Below are positions 1 to 7,341 of a stretch of DNA of 59,984 bases, piece after piece. A model generated the notes under the pieces. The model was not told the DNA's origin. It made no database searches and saw nothing but the letters and a program-made list of their open reading frames with translations. The translations under genes and the position numbers were made by a program. Numbering within the stretch: position 1 is the stretch's first letter; every line of letters starts with the position of its first letter. Origin of the DNA: Firmicutes bacterium HGW-Firmicutes-7 (lineage in GTDB: Bacteria > Bacillota > Clostridia > Lachnospirales > Vallitaleaceae). The stretch is from the NCBI GenBank assembly GCA_002841375.1, contig PGZO01000027.1, positions 1 to 59,984 of the forward strand, in the 5' to 3' direction.

Positions 1-78
1 CAACTGTCATTTAATTATATAACAAAAGAAGATGTAAAACTAATTTCTATACCTATGGAAGTTAGTATTGCAAACTAG
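1..78 (+). CDS. C-terminal end of an unidentified gene (partial)
   Basis: An open frame runs in from the left edge and ends with TAG at 76-78, giving 25 residues. The composition looks protein-like, with several hydrophobic residues near the stop, but this is too short to identify. About 40 bases after the stop, the promoter of the toxin-like locus begins. It may be the tail of a real gene or chance; only sequence to the left of the window can decide. Confidence 0.3.
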   Translation, partial: QLSFNYITKEDVKLISIPMEVSIAN

Positions 79-118
79 AAGTTAGTTTTTCACTTTACGG
101 ATAATTTTATAATTGCGC

Positions 119-147
119 TTGAATAAGAACTAGGGTTCTGATAGAAT
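119..147 (+). promoter_or_regulatory. Sigma-A promoter of the toxin-like locus
   Basis: TTGAAT (119-124) and TAGAAT (142-147) are separated by exactly 17 bases. The predicted transcript starts near 154 and reads into the leader and start codon of the small hydrophobic peptide that the group II intron interrupts. Spacing and both hexamers are visible; activity is inferred. Confidence 0.6.
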
Positions 148-188
148 GGTTTTGGGTGCTACAGTCTTTAGATGGGTTGGATGGTTAG

Positions 189-209
189 CCACTCTCGATA
201 GAGAGGGGG
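189..209 (+). promoter_or_regulatory. Hairpin sequestering the toxin Shine-Dalgarno sequence
   Basis: CTCTC (192-196) pairs with GAGAG (201-205) around a GATA loop, and CC (189-190) can pair with GG beyond a mismatch. The right arm is part of the very strong ribosome-binding site AGAGGGGGTG, nine bases ahead of the reconstructed ATG. Hidden ribosome-binding sites are a known feature of type I toxin mRNAs such as the Fst, TxpA and BsrG groups. That this hairpin blocks initiation is inferred. Confidence 0.5.
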
Positions 210-218
210 TGCTTACAT

Positions 219-2228
219 AGTGCGCCCAGCATGGGCGCAATCTTAAGGGTTAAAGTCCCTAGCGCGTCCTAGTAGTGGAAAGTGCATAGCCTAAGACAAG
301 GGTGTCCACCGTGAGGTGGAATCTGAAGGAAGTCCGTGGGCAAATCTCTGGTCTGACGAACAGAAATCACATAAAAGGCATTTTTTTTGTGGGTAAAACT
401 GCTATTCAAGTTGAAGCCCAATAACTACTCGAAAACAAAAGGTGTAAATGTGGCAGATAGATGGAGAGGAAGATTGCGTTCTTACCTGGGGAGATCTTAG
501 AGATAGGTTGTGGAAATGAACTTTGAAGCAACAACCCATGCAGTGATGGATGGCTGAACTCTAAGAAGTCAGCAGAAGTCATAGTACCTAGCTAATCATG
601 AAATGCTAGGGAAGGACCGAACAACAGGAGGTTTTGAAAGTTTGAAAGAAACAAAGAGATGTGATGAAAGCAGACAACTAAATATAGGTCATCTACAAAA
701 AGATAGAGTGGAACTCGAAGGGTATGTAGGGGCGCTGAGCATTTCTATGACGTCAGAAAACGGACAAGACGACCAAAGTAAGTGTCAGTATGAATTGCTT
801 GAGAAGATTGTCAGCAACGATAATCTAAATGAAGCCTATAAAAGGGTGAAAAAAAACAAAGGAAGCTATGGAATTGACAAGATGGGAGTAGATGAACTTC
901 TAACATATCTAAGAGAAAATGGTGACCAACTCAAGGAGTCCATACAAAAGGGAAGTTACAAACCAAGCGCTGTTAGAAGGGTAGAAATACCCAAAGCTAA
1001 CGGAAAGAAACGACCATTAGGAATACAAACAGTAGTAGACCGAGTGGTGCAACAAGCCATAGCACAGGTGCTAAGTCCGATATTTGAGAAGACATTTTCA
1101 GATAATAGTTATGGATTTAGACCTAACAGAAGTGCAAGCCAAGCAATTCTAAAATGCAAGGAATACATGGATAATGGTTTCCGATGGGCAGTAGATATAG
1201 ACTTAGAGAAATACTTCGATACAGTCAATCACGATAAACTAATCGGATTGATATACAAAGAAGTAAAAGACATCAGGGTCATAACGCTAATAAGAATGTA
1301 TCTAAATGCAGGGGTAATGATAAGTGGTGTAACAAACGCCACATCAGAAGGAGTACCACAAGGGGGAAACCTATCACCATTACTAAGTAATGTCATGTTA
1401 AACGAACTTGATAAAGAGTTGGAAAAGCGAGGATTACACTTTTGCAGGTATGCTGATGATTGTAATATTTATGTTAAGAGTAAGAAATCAGCAATTCGTG
1501 TCATGGAAAGCATCACAAGGTTTATCGAGAATGACCTAAAATTAAAGGTTAATCGAGAGAAAAGTAAGGTAGACCGACCATGGAAGTTGAAATATTTGGG
1601 ATATACCTTTTACACCAAGAAAGGTGAAATGGGTATGCGAGTACATCCAAGTTCAATTAAAAAACTGAAAGAGAAACTGAAAAGTATCACTGGAAGAAGT
1701 AACGGAATGAGCATGGAACTGCGAGCAATTAAAATAAAACAAATCATCCTAGGATGGGTAGAATATTTTAAGCTAGCGGATATGAAAAAGGTACTTGGAG
1801 AAATAGATGAGTGGCTACGCAGACGAATACGACTATGCTATTGGAAACAATGGAAAAAGATTAAGACCAAGAAAGAAAATTTAATTAGGCTTGGTATTAA
1901 TAAACAAAAGGCATGGGAGTATGCAAATACAAGGAAAGGCTACTGGAGAATCTCCAGCAGCCCTATACTTAATAAGTCACTTACAAATCAACATCTCAAA
2001 GAGCAAGGTTTTATAACATTTTCTGAAAGATATTTACTAGTCGGTTAATTTTGTTGAACCGCCGTATACGGAGCCGTATGTACGGTGGTGTGAGAGGTCG
2101 GCTAATCAATTAATGGTTAGCTTCCTACTCGATTGGAGTTAATTATAATTCTTGCTGCAATAGCTACAATTGTTTCTGGCAGTATAGTGATATATGAATT
2201 TCTCCAAAAAAGAAAGCAAAAAAAGTAA
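219..2228 (+). CDS. Putative type I toxin-like small membrane peptide, split by a group II intron within its start codon
   Basis: Joining base 219 to base 2134, which is what intron excision would do, creates ATG from A (219) and TG (2134-2135) and opens a 31-codon frame ending with TAA at 2226-2228. The peptide begins MELIIILAAIATIVSG, has one strongly hydrophobic segment of about 20 residues, and ends in a lysine-rich tail (QKRKQKK). A strong AGAGGGGGTG site lies nine bases before the joined ATG. Short hydrophobic peptides with a basic tail, a hidden ribosome-binding site and a convergent antisense RNA are typical of type I toxins (Fst, TxpA, holin-like toxin families). The family assignment is inferred from architecture, not from a match. 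Without splicing there is no proper start codon, so expression should depend on intron removal. Confidence 0.55.
220..2133 (+). mobile_element. Group II intron (bacterial, with ORF)
   Basis: The 5' end GTGCG at 220 matches the GUGYG consensus. The 3' part contains a domain V hairpin (about 2056-2090, with the paired CCGTAT/GTACGG arms), a domain VI hairpin with arms GGCTAATC and GGTTAGC (2100-2121), and an end at CTACTCGAT (2133), which fits the AY 3' boundary. The long structured 5' region (220-about 700) precedes the maturase gene, as expected when the ORF sits in domain IV. Possible exon recognition: GTGTAA at 442-447 can pair with TTACAT just before the splice site, but this is one base out of the ideal register and is tentative. 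All the parts needed for splicing appear present. Confidence 0.92.
747..2048 (+). CDS. ltrA: Group II intron-encoded reverse transcriptase/maturase (LtrA-like)
   Basis: This protein splices and mobilises the surrounding intron: it binds the intron RNA and reverse-transcribes it into DNA targets. The reverse transcriptase domain includes a conserved block KKRPLGIQTVVDRVVQQAI, the fingers motif SYGFRPNRSA, VDIDLEKYFDTVNHDKL, the PQGGNLSPLLSN block and the catalytic CRYADDC. A maturase X domain follows (LGYTFY, then GWVEYFKLADMK). No HNH endonuclease follows, so this is an endonuclease-minus type, which usually relies on DNA replication forks for priming. The frame is open from 603, but the ATG at 747 gives 433 residues, close to the usual size, with the N-terminal RT helix just after it; neither start has a good ribosome-binding site. 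The frame is intact. Confidence 0.93.
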   Translation: MTSENGQDDQSKCQYELLEKIVSNDNLNEAYKRVKKNKGSYGIDKMGVDELLTYLRENGDQLKESIQKGSYKPSAVRRVEIPKANGKKRPLGIQTVVDRVVQQAIAQVLSPIFEKTFSDNSYGFRPNRSASQAILKCKEYMDNGFRWAVDIDLEKYFDTVNHDKLIGLIYKEVKDIRVITLIRMYLNAGVMISGVTNATSEGVPQGGNLSPLLSNVMLNELDKELEKRGLHFCRYADDCNIYVKSKKSAIRVMESITRFIENDLKLKVNREKSKVDRPWKLKYLGYTFYTKKGEMGMRVHPSSIKKLKEKLKSITGRSNGMSMELRAIKIKQIILGWVEYFKLADMKKVLGEIDEWLRRRIRLCYWKQWKKIKTKKENLIRLGINKQKAWEYANTRKGYWRISSSPILNKSLTNQHLKEQGFITFSERYLLVG

Positions 2229-2311
2229 CCGTCCCTACTACCAATAGATAAGCGGTTACTTTTTTATCACTAATTTATTGGGCTAACCATCTAATCGGTA
2301 GCACCTTTTAT
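2213..2311 (-). ncRNA. Predicted antisense RNA of the toxin-like locus
   Basis: The - strand promoter at 2318-2346 should start a transcript near 2311, and the bidirectional terminator should end it near 2213, giving about 100 nucleotides. It would be complementary to the 3' part of the toxin mRNA, the arrangement known for TxpA/RatA and BsrG/SR4. Its 5' end carries GGTGCTAC followed by GATGGTTAGCC, and the toxin mRNA 5' end carries the same two blocks in the same order. No RNA data support it; it is inferred from promoter, terminator and layout. Confidence 0.45.
2219..2265. terminator. Bidirectional terminator shared by toxin mRNA and antisense RNA
   Basis: AAAAAGTAACCG (to 2231) is the exact complement of CGGTTACTTTTT (2253-2264), with 21 bases between. 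The T-run serves the + strand transcript and the A-run on the left serves the - strand transcript. It lies right at the stop codon of the toxin-like peptide. Confidence 0.75.
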
Positions 2312-2317
2312 AAATAA

Positions 2318-2346
2318 ATTATACACCAATTTAATTAACAGTTCAA
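2318..2346 (-). promoter_or_regulatory. Promoter of the predicted antisense RNA
   Basis: Read on the - strand: TTGAAC (2346-2341), 17 bases, TATAAT (2323-2318). It is a near-consensus sigma-A promoter pointing at the toxin-like peptide, and no protein gene lies in its path before the terminator at 2265-2219. Confidence 0.6.
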
Positions 2347-2391
2347 TAGACAGTTAAGACTTTTTACATATGTTGGTTTGAAGGGAGTAGT

Positions 2392-2640
2392 ATGTTAGAG
2401 AAGATTAAGCAGATATTTACAAAAAGGTGGGAGATATTATATACCACTCAAAATCAGAATGAGTATTTTCAGATTATAGGTAAGCTTTCAGACAATCACA
2501 TTGTACACAAAACTACATTTGATGTGTCTGCAATTAATCCAGGTAGGGGAATGGGAAGAGCACAAAGAACTTATACAATTCTTGTTAGGGTTGAAGAAGT
2601 ATATAAAGCTACCCAAATAATAAATGAGAGAAGACATTAG
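2392..2640 (+). CDS. Hypothetical small protein, 82 aa
   Basis: Starts with ATG behind a clear GAAGGGAG site. The protein is soluble and mixed alpha/beta in character, with a central basic, glycine-containing stretch NPGRGMGRAQRTY and a C-terminal helix EEVYKATQIINERRH. The layout slightly recalls DUF2007-type putative signal transducing proteins, but I do not recognise it firmly. It is a stand-alone gene between the toxin-like locus and a YdeI-like gene. Confidence 0.6.
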   Translation: MLEKIKQIFTKRWEILYTTQNQNEYFQIIGKLSDNHIVHKTTFDVSAINPGRGMGRAQRTYTILVRVEEVYKATQIINERRH

Positions 2641-2707
2641 AGGAATAGAGACGAAACTTTAAGTAATAAAAAGCAAGAATATTAATTGAAAGGATACAGT
2701 GTGACGT

Positions 2708-3268
2708 ATGGATGAAAGAATGTTTTTTTTCGACAGGAATGAATTTAGAAAATGGTTACAAGAAAACCATGATAGAAGCAAAGGTATTTGGGTAGCTTTT
2801 AGTAAAACAAGTAAATTGAAATTATTAAAGGCGGAAGAGGCCCTAGAAGAAGCACTATGTTTTGGGTGGATTGACGGGCAGATCATAAGTATTGATAATG
2901 AGCAGTATCAAAAAAAATATACCCCAAGAAGAAAGGGTAGTCATTGGTCTGATAAGAACAAAGGTTTGACAGATAAACTGTTAGAAAATGGGATGATGAC
3001 GGAATTTGGTATACATGCCATTGAACAAGCGAAAAAAGATGGAACATGGTATGCACCAAAGGGAGAACCAATAACTGATGAGCAAGTTGATGTTCTTATA
3101 AGTGTACTAGAAGGTGTTGAGCCCGCATTGACTAACTTTTTAAAGATGTCCCCATCAGTTAAAAGAACATATGCTGCATTATATTTAGATGCGAAGAAGG
3201 AAAACACCAAAATAAAACGACTTTCAAAAATAATCCAACGATTGAATGAAAACAAAAAACCTATGTGA
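2708..3268 (+). CDS. YdeI/OmpD-associated family protein
   Basis: The N-terminal half carries the family hallmark: a residue block FRKWLQENHDRSKGIWVAF, then a stretch with EALCFGWIDGQI and the YTPRRKGSHWSDKN motif. The family (OmdA/YdeI, linked in a few bacteria to resistance to cationic peptides and bacteriocins) has a DUF1801-like fold and no known enzymatic activity. At 186 residues it has the usual length. The ATG at 2708 lies behind GAAAGGAT with somewhat long spacing. It stands alone, with 67 bases before it and about 140 after it. Function beyond the family name is not known. Confidence 0.8.
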   Translation: MDERMFFFDRNEFRKWLQENHDRSKGIWVAFSKTSKLKLLKAEEALEEALCFGWIDGQIISIDNEQYQKKYTPRRKGSHWSDKNKGLTDKLLENGMMTEFGIHAIEQAKKDGTWYAPKGEPITDEQVDVLISVLEGVEPALTNFLKMSPSVKRTYAALYLDAKKENTKIKRLSKIIQRLNENKKPM

Positions 3269-3412
3269 GACTTGATGATTCAAAAAGTCTAAGACAAATA
3301 ATAATTGCTGATTGTAATAATTTATATACCTAGATTTATGTATTATAAGGAACCGTGTTGCTTGATATAGAAGAGCATTATTCATTTATGAGGAGATGGG
3401 AGATGATAAAGA

Positions 3413-3745
3413 ATGGAAAAAAGATTTAGTTGGAATATTGGAAGGCATTTGATATTTTCATTGGGAATTACATGCATTGCATTTATAAGTAGTATTATTG
3501 TGGATTTCATTAGCGTAGCGGTTCTAGGCAGTGATTTTTCGTTTCGTGGGAATGAAGCAGCCAATATAGTAATAATAGGAGGGTCAGATGGACCAACTGC
3601 AACTTTTATAAGCGGATCAATGACACTTACACTACTTAATCAACATGTTTTACTTTTTATATTCTTATTGCTTTTATATGTACCGATAAAGTTATATGTG
3701 AACAAGATAATAGAGAAATATGATAGTAGGTTATTTAAAATGTAA
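3413..3745 (+). CDS. Small membrane protein carrying an OadB-like IGGSDGPT motif
   Basis: A 110-residue protein with two or three predicted membrane segments (about 13-38, 47-60 and 79-98). In the middle is NIVIIGGSDGPTATFIS, closely resembling the conserved IGGADGPT loop of the beta subunit of sodium-pumping decarboxylases (OadB/MmdB/GcdB), which are about 370-430 residues and have many membrane helices. The gene is therefore either a remnant that kept one loop or a small protein family using that motif. It has its own ribosome-binding site region and an intact frame, and its downstream neighbour DUF4062 starts 24 bases later, so the two may be co-transcribed. Confidence 0.55.
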   Translation: MEKRFSWNIGRHLIFSLGITCIAFISSIIVDFISVAVLGSDFSFRGNEAANIVIIGGSDGPTATFISGSMTLTLLNQHVLLFIFLLLLYVPIKLYVNKIIEKYDSRLFKM

Positions 3746-3768
3746 CTATATCTTAAAAGGGGGATAAA

Positions 3769-4575
3769 ATGAAGAAAAAATTTCAGGTTTTTGTATCTTC
3801 AACATATCTTGATATGAAGGAAGAACGTCAAGCGGCAGTAGAAGCGATACTTGAGGCTGGACATATACCTGCTGGAATGGAACTTTTTACTGCTAATAAT
3901 GAAGCTCAATTAAATGTAATTCATAGGTGGATAGATTCATCTGATGTTTTTCTGTTACTATTTGGAGGTAGATATGGTTCTCTACCCAATAACTCTACTA
4001 AGAGTTATATTCATTTAGAGTATGAATATGCTATGCAACTAAAAAAACCTATATTCACAGTTGCTATAAGCAATATTTTTTTAGAACAGAAAGTTAGTCT
4101 CATGGGCACTTCTGTAATTGAGTTAAAAAACAGAAATCAATATGATGTTTTTAAGACTGGTTTATATTCAACATTGCTTAAGGAATATAATGATTATAAA
4201 GATATAAAATATCATATTCAACAATCATTAAAGGAATATGGTGATAATCTTTCTTCCCTAGGATGGATTAGAGAAGAAGAATATGTAGCTTTGAAAAATG
4301 AAAATGTTAATTACAAAAATGAAAATAGCAAATTATATGGAAAGATATTAGACCTTGAATTCTATGCCAGCTTGCTAAAATGTGATGATGTTGGAAAGAG
4401 TCTAATTATTGATAAAATACTAAACAAATTAAGCAAAGATTTATCAAATATAATTAATGATATTAATGATATAGATGATCGGGCAGAAATAATAAAGAAT
4501 AAACTAGTAGAAGTTTCAAAAAACAAAGATTACCTTAGTGATGATTGGTTTGAAAATTTTATAAGTTACTTATAG
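3769..4575 (+). CDS. DUF4062 domain protein (TIR-like fold), 268 aa
   Basis: The N-terminal 105 residues match DUF4062: FQVFVSSTYLDMKEERQAAV, then a conserved GMELF, SDVFLLLFGGRYGS and YIHLEYEYAM. The domain has a flavodoxin/TIR-like fold and is found at the N-terminus of NLR-like or STAND signalling and anti-phage proteins. Here the C-terminal part (about 170-268) is only a charged, mostly helical region without a recognisable ATPase, with a heptad-like stretch around 176-190 (KNENVNYKNENSK). Start: ATG behind AAAGGGGG. The role is probably signalling or defence, but this is inferred from the family. Confidence 0.8.
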   Translation: MKKKFQVFVSSTYLDMKEERQAAVEAILEAGHIPAGMELFTANNEAQLNVIHRWIDSSDVFLLLFGGRYGSLPNNSTKSYIHLEYEYAMQLKKPIFTVAISNIFLEQKVSLMGTSVIELKNRNQYDVFKTGLYSTLLKEYNDYKDIKYHIQQSLKEYGDNLSSLGWIREEEYVALKNENVNYKNENSKLYGKILDLEFYASLLKCDDVGKSLIIDKILNKLSKDLSNIINDINDIDDRAEIIKNKLVEVSKNKDYLSDDWFENFISYL

Positions 4576-4837
4576 ATTATCCTAAAACTGATAAGACAGT
4601 AAAGAAATTTGAGGTATCATTCTTTGTATCAAATATGCACTTAATGCCTTGTTTAAATTGGCAGTTTATATGCAACAAGATCTCCTACCATCATATAACA
4701 ATGTGTTCCCATCAACATCTATAAATGTAGTCGAATACATAAGCGAATGAAATGATGTCGGGAATCCGGAAATGCTAGGATATTACTATTTGGCTTAATT
4801 TCGAGAGTTTTTATTATACGAAAGGAAAATAAATTAT
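4576..4837. other. Intergenic region with no gene seen
   Basis: About 260 AT-rich bases after the DUF4062 gene. I find no ORF of note, no strong promoter and no clear terminator. A GAAAGG site for the next gene lies at its right end. Confidence 0.5.
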
Positions 4838-5302
4838 ATGAGTAAGAATAAAGTATTGAGGATACCAATAATTTCAGTAGTAACAGGAATAATTATTTCC
4901 ATTATTAGTACTAGTAGTGTTTTTATAATTGCAAGGGGAACGAATGAATGGACAATCATGATGGGAGATATTATTCTTTATGTTGAGGTAGCCCTTTCAG
5001 TAGTTTTATTTATAACGACCGGTTTACTATATCTTAAAGATATGAGCAAAAAAGATATTTTAAGATCATCACTAATTGTAGTTATTTATTATGTTTTATT
5101 AGTAGGTCTTGAACAGTTATTAATTATGTTGGGAAAATATCCAATAGCAATTATATGGTTATTTACACCATTACGACTATATGGCGTTATTCATCAAGTA
5201 CTATTACGGTTAGATATAATGTCCGTATGGTCGGGTTTAATACTAAGTATCGTTGCTCCATTTTTATATGTTATTTTTGGAAAGAGTAAAAGAGAAATTT
5301 AG
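4838..5302 (+). CDS. Hypothetical membrane protein, four predicted helices
   Basis: 154 residues with four hydrophobic segments at about 10-31, 44-64, 75-100 and 128-148. A short basic N-terminus (MSKNKVLRI) and C-terminus (GKSKREI) suggest both ends face the cytoplasm. The ATG follows GAAAGG. I do not recognise a family; it stands alone between DUF4062 and a cupin gene, with 150-260 bases on either side. Confidence 0.6.
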   Translation: MSKNKVLRIPIISVVTGIIISIISTSSVFIIARGTNEWTIMMGDIILYVEVALSVVLFITTGLLYLKDMSKKDILRSSLIVVIYYVLLVGLEQLLIMLGKYPIAIIWLFTPLRLYGVIHQVLLRLDIMSVWSGLILSIVAPFLYVIFGKSKREI

Positions 5303-5467
5303 GCTTATATACCTTTATACATAATTATTCTCATGAACATTAGTTATTGAGGATCGTAAAACAATTAGAATGACTATGGAGTTGATGAACATCGGCTATA
5401 CTCAAACGTTGTACGACATTTCGTACTAGATAAAACTAAAATACATTAAAGTACAAGGAGAAATGAA

Positions 5468-5932
5468 ATGAATAATATATCTAATATTGATAATATCTCA
5501 AAGAAATATATGTATGACCCTGATTTTCAAACTGAAATGAAAACAATATTAATTGGTGATGCCATTGGATGTGAAAAAATTTACGTGAATATAGATTACA
5601 TAAAACCTGGTAGTGAAAGTGTAAAATATCATTCACATTCAAAACAAGAAGAATTCTATCTTATAATGAGTGGAACAGGTATATTGAGAATAGACGGAGA
5701 AGAAATACTAATAAAGGTAGGAGATGTCATTTCAACACCTGCGGGTAAAGATATTGGACATCAATTTATAAATAATAGTTCAGAAATACTACAGATACTT
5801 GATGTAGGAACCCGAGAAAAAGATGATATCATTTCTTATCCTGAGGAAAATGTGATTTATGTAAAAAACAAAAACTTGGTTTTTAATATTAAAGACAATA
5901 TTAAGAATTGGAGTTCAGAACCAAATCAATGA
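5468..5932 (+). CDS. Cupin domain protein
   Basis: A single-domain cupin of 154 residues. Motif 1 is HSHSKQEEFYLIMSGTG (metal ligands expected at the two His and the Glu), with a second motif region DVISTPAGKDIGHQFINNS supplying the last His. The beta-barrel region spans about 40-118, and the tail after 120 is less conserved. Cupins of this type bind a divalent metal and act as small isomerases, dioxygenases or sensors; the substrate cannot be told. Start is ATG behind AAGGAG. Confidence 0.8.
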   Translation: MNNISNIDNISKKYMYDPDFQTEMKTILIGDAIGCEKIYVNIDYIKPGSESVKYHSHSKQEEFYLIMSGTGILRIDGEEILIKVGDVISTPAGKDIGHQFINNSSEILQILDVGTREKDDIISYPEENVIYVKNKNLVFNIKDNIKNWSSEPNQ

Positions 5933-6115
5933 TATTAGCCTTTAGGACGTTGATTATGTGAAGTGAAACTTGTTAGATCTCTGCTTTGAACAGATAAATA
6001 AAGTAAAAATGTTTTTTCACCGTACTATATAGAATGAGTGCGTAGAATCATTAATTATTAAAAAGACATCTACTGATCTGTTGCTGATTATATTTGAGTG
6101 AAAAAGGAGACAGAA

Positions 6116-7006
6116 ATGAAAGAATTTTTATTTAAAAAGATTGATGCATTTGCTACAAAATATTCAGATGGTAATCCTGCTGGATATATCCTTCTAGATT
6201 CTTTTTTTGATATTGAAGAAAAAGAAATGCTAAAGATAGCAAAAGAATTAAAAGGGTATGTAAACGAAGTTGGATATATGGCCAGAATCAATGTGGATAC
6301 CTATAAACTAAGATATTTTTCATCTGAACGAGAAGTTGAATTTTGTGGACATGCAACAATTGCAATAATGTATGATCATATTAAAAACAACAATAACATA
6401 GATGGTTTATCTGAAATTAAAATTATCACAAACAAGGGCGAATTAATAGTTGAAAACAGAATAAAAGAAGATAATGCAGTTTTTATTATGTCTCCTAGCC
6501 CTAAATATAATATGACGCAAATATCTATAGATTTGATTGCAAAGGCTCTAAAAATTAGAAATTCAGATATAAGTGCCGAACCAGAAATAATAAATGCAGG
6601 ATTAGAGACTTTAATTGTTTCAATAGGCTCATTAGATACGTTATTAAATATAGAGCCAAACTTGGAAGAACTAAAAGAGTTTTGCGTTGGGAATGGTATT
6701 GATATAATTGAGGTGTTCTGCTCGGAAGTTAATAATGAAGATAACCTATATAGAACTAGGGTGTTCGCTCCTACATTTGGATATCTTGAAGACCCAGCAA
6801 CTGGATCAGGAAATTCAGCATTTGGTTATTATTTGTTAAAAGATAATAAATGGGAGGGTAATCTCATCTCAATAGAACAAAATGGTGATAGAGATAGATA
6901 TAATGTTATTAAACTAAAAACTGCGATCGACATTAAGGGAATAAAAAGAGTTTTATTTGGAGGTGGCGCGGTAGTGAGGATTGAGGGTAAATATAATTTG
7001 CTATAG
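6116..7006 (+). CDS. PhzF family isomerase/epimerase-like protein
   Basis: A 296-residue PhzF-fold protein, the usual length. The first half has KKIDAFATKYSDGNPAGYIL, where the PhzF family places its conserved Asn-Pro/Ala-Gly loop, and FSSEREVEFCGHATIA, with the conserved GHAT motif. The second half has the matching EDPATGSGNSAFGYYL glycine motif. PhzF enzymes have two diaminopimelate-epimerase-like lobes and isomerise small metabolites; the family is large and most members have no known substrate. There are no phenazine genes here, so no role in phenazines is implied. An upstream GTG (6098) is open, but AAAAGGAGA sits just before the ATG at 6116, which is preferred. Confidence 0.88.
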   Translation: MKEFLFKKIDAFATKYSDGNPAGYILLDSFFDIEEKEMLKIAKELKGYVNEVGYMARINVDTYKLRYFSSEREVEFCGHATIAIMYDHIKNNNNIDGLSEIKIITNKGELIVENRIKEDNAVFIMSPSPKYNMTQISIDLIAKALKIRNSDISAEPEIINAGLETLIVSIGSLDTLLNIEPNLEELKEFCVGNGIDIIEVFCSEVNNEDNLYRTRVFAPTFGYLEDPATGSGNSAFGYYLLKDNKWEGNLISIEQNGDRDRYNVIKLKTAIDIKGIKRVLFGGGAVVRIEGKYNLL

Positions 7007-7048
7007 ATAGATGGTATTTTAAAATACATATAAGATAGGAGTTTAATA

Positions 7049-7243
7049 ATGGAAATTGTACTTACACCATGTGGAATATGCCAAGAGAGATTGTTGTATT
7101 GGGGAGACGACTTGAAAGCTGGAATAACTAGTGAAACTGGAAATCTTCAATTTAAAACGTTAAAAGAAATTCAACCCTATAGCTGGACAGCTGCTTATAA
7201 AGATGAAGAACTTGAGCATTTCCTTGATCGTGTAAAATTATGA
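7049..7243 (+). pseudogene. Cytidine deaminase C-terminal fragment
   Basis: 64 residues starting LTPCGICQERLLYWG, the second zinc-binding motif (PCxxCQ) of cytidine/blasticidin deaminases, followed by the family's C-terminal sequence (a TLKEIQPYSW-like stretch). The normal protein is about 130-150 residues and needs the first zinc motif (C/HAE) with the catalytic glutamate, which is absent here; the bases before the ATG do not encode it in any frame. A TAGGAG site happens to precede the ATG. It is most likely a decayed gene; the peptide could still be made but cannot be a deaminase alone. Confidence 0.75.
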
Positions 7244-7341
7244 TTAATATATAATTACTAGTAAGTGGTGAAGTTATTAGTCTGTTTATTGAATAATCAC
7301 TGAGGTATGTAGAAGCAATGAGAGGCTGAACAGGTGAGAAA

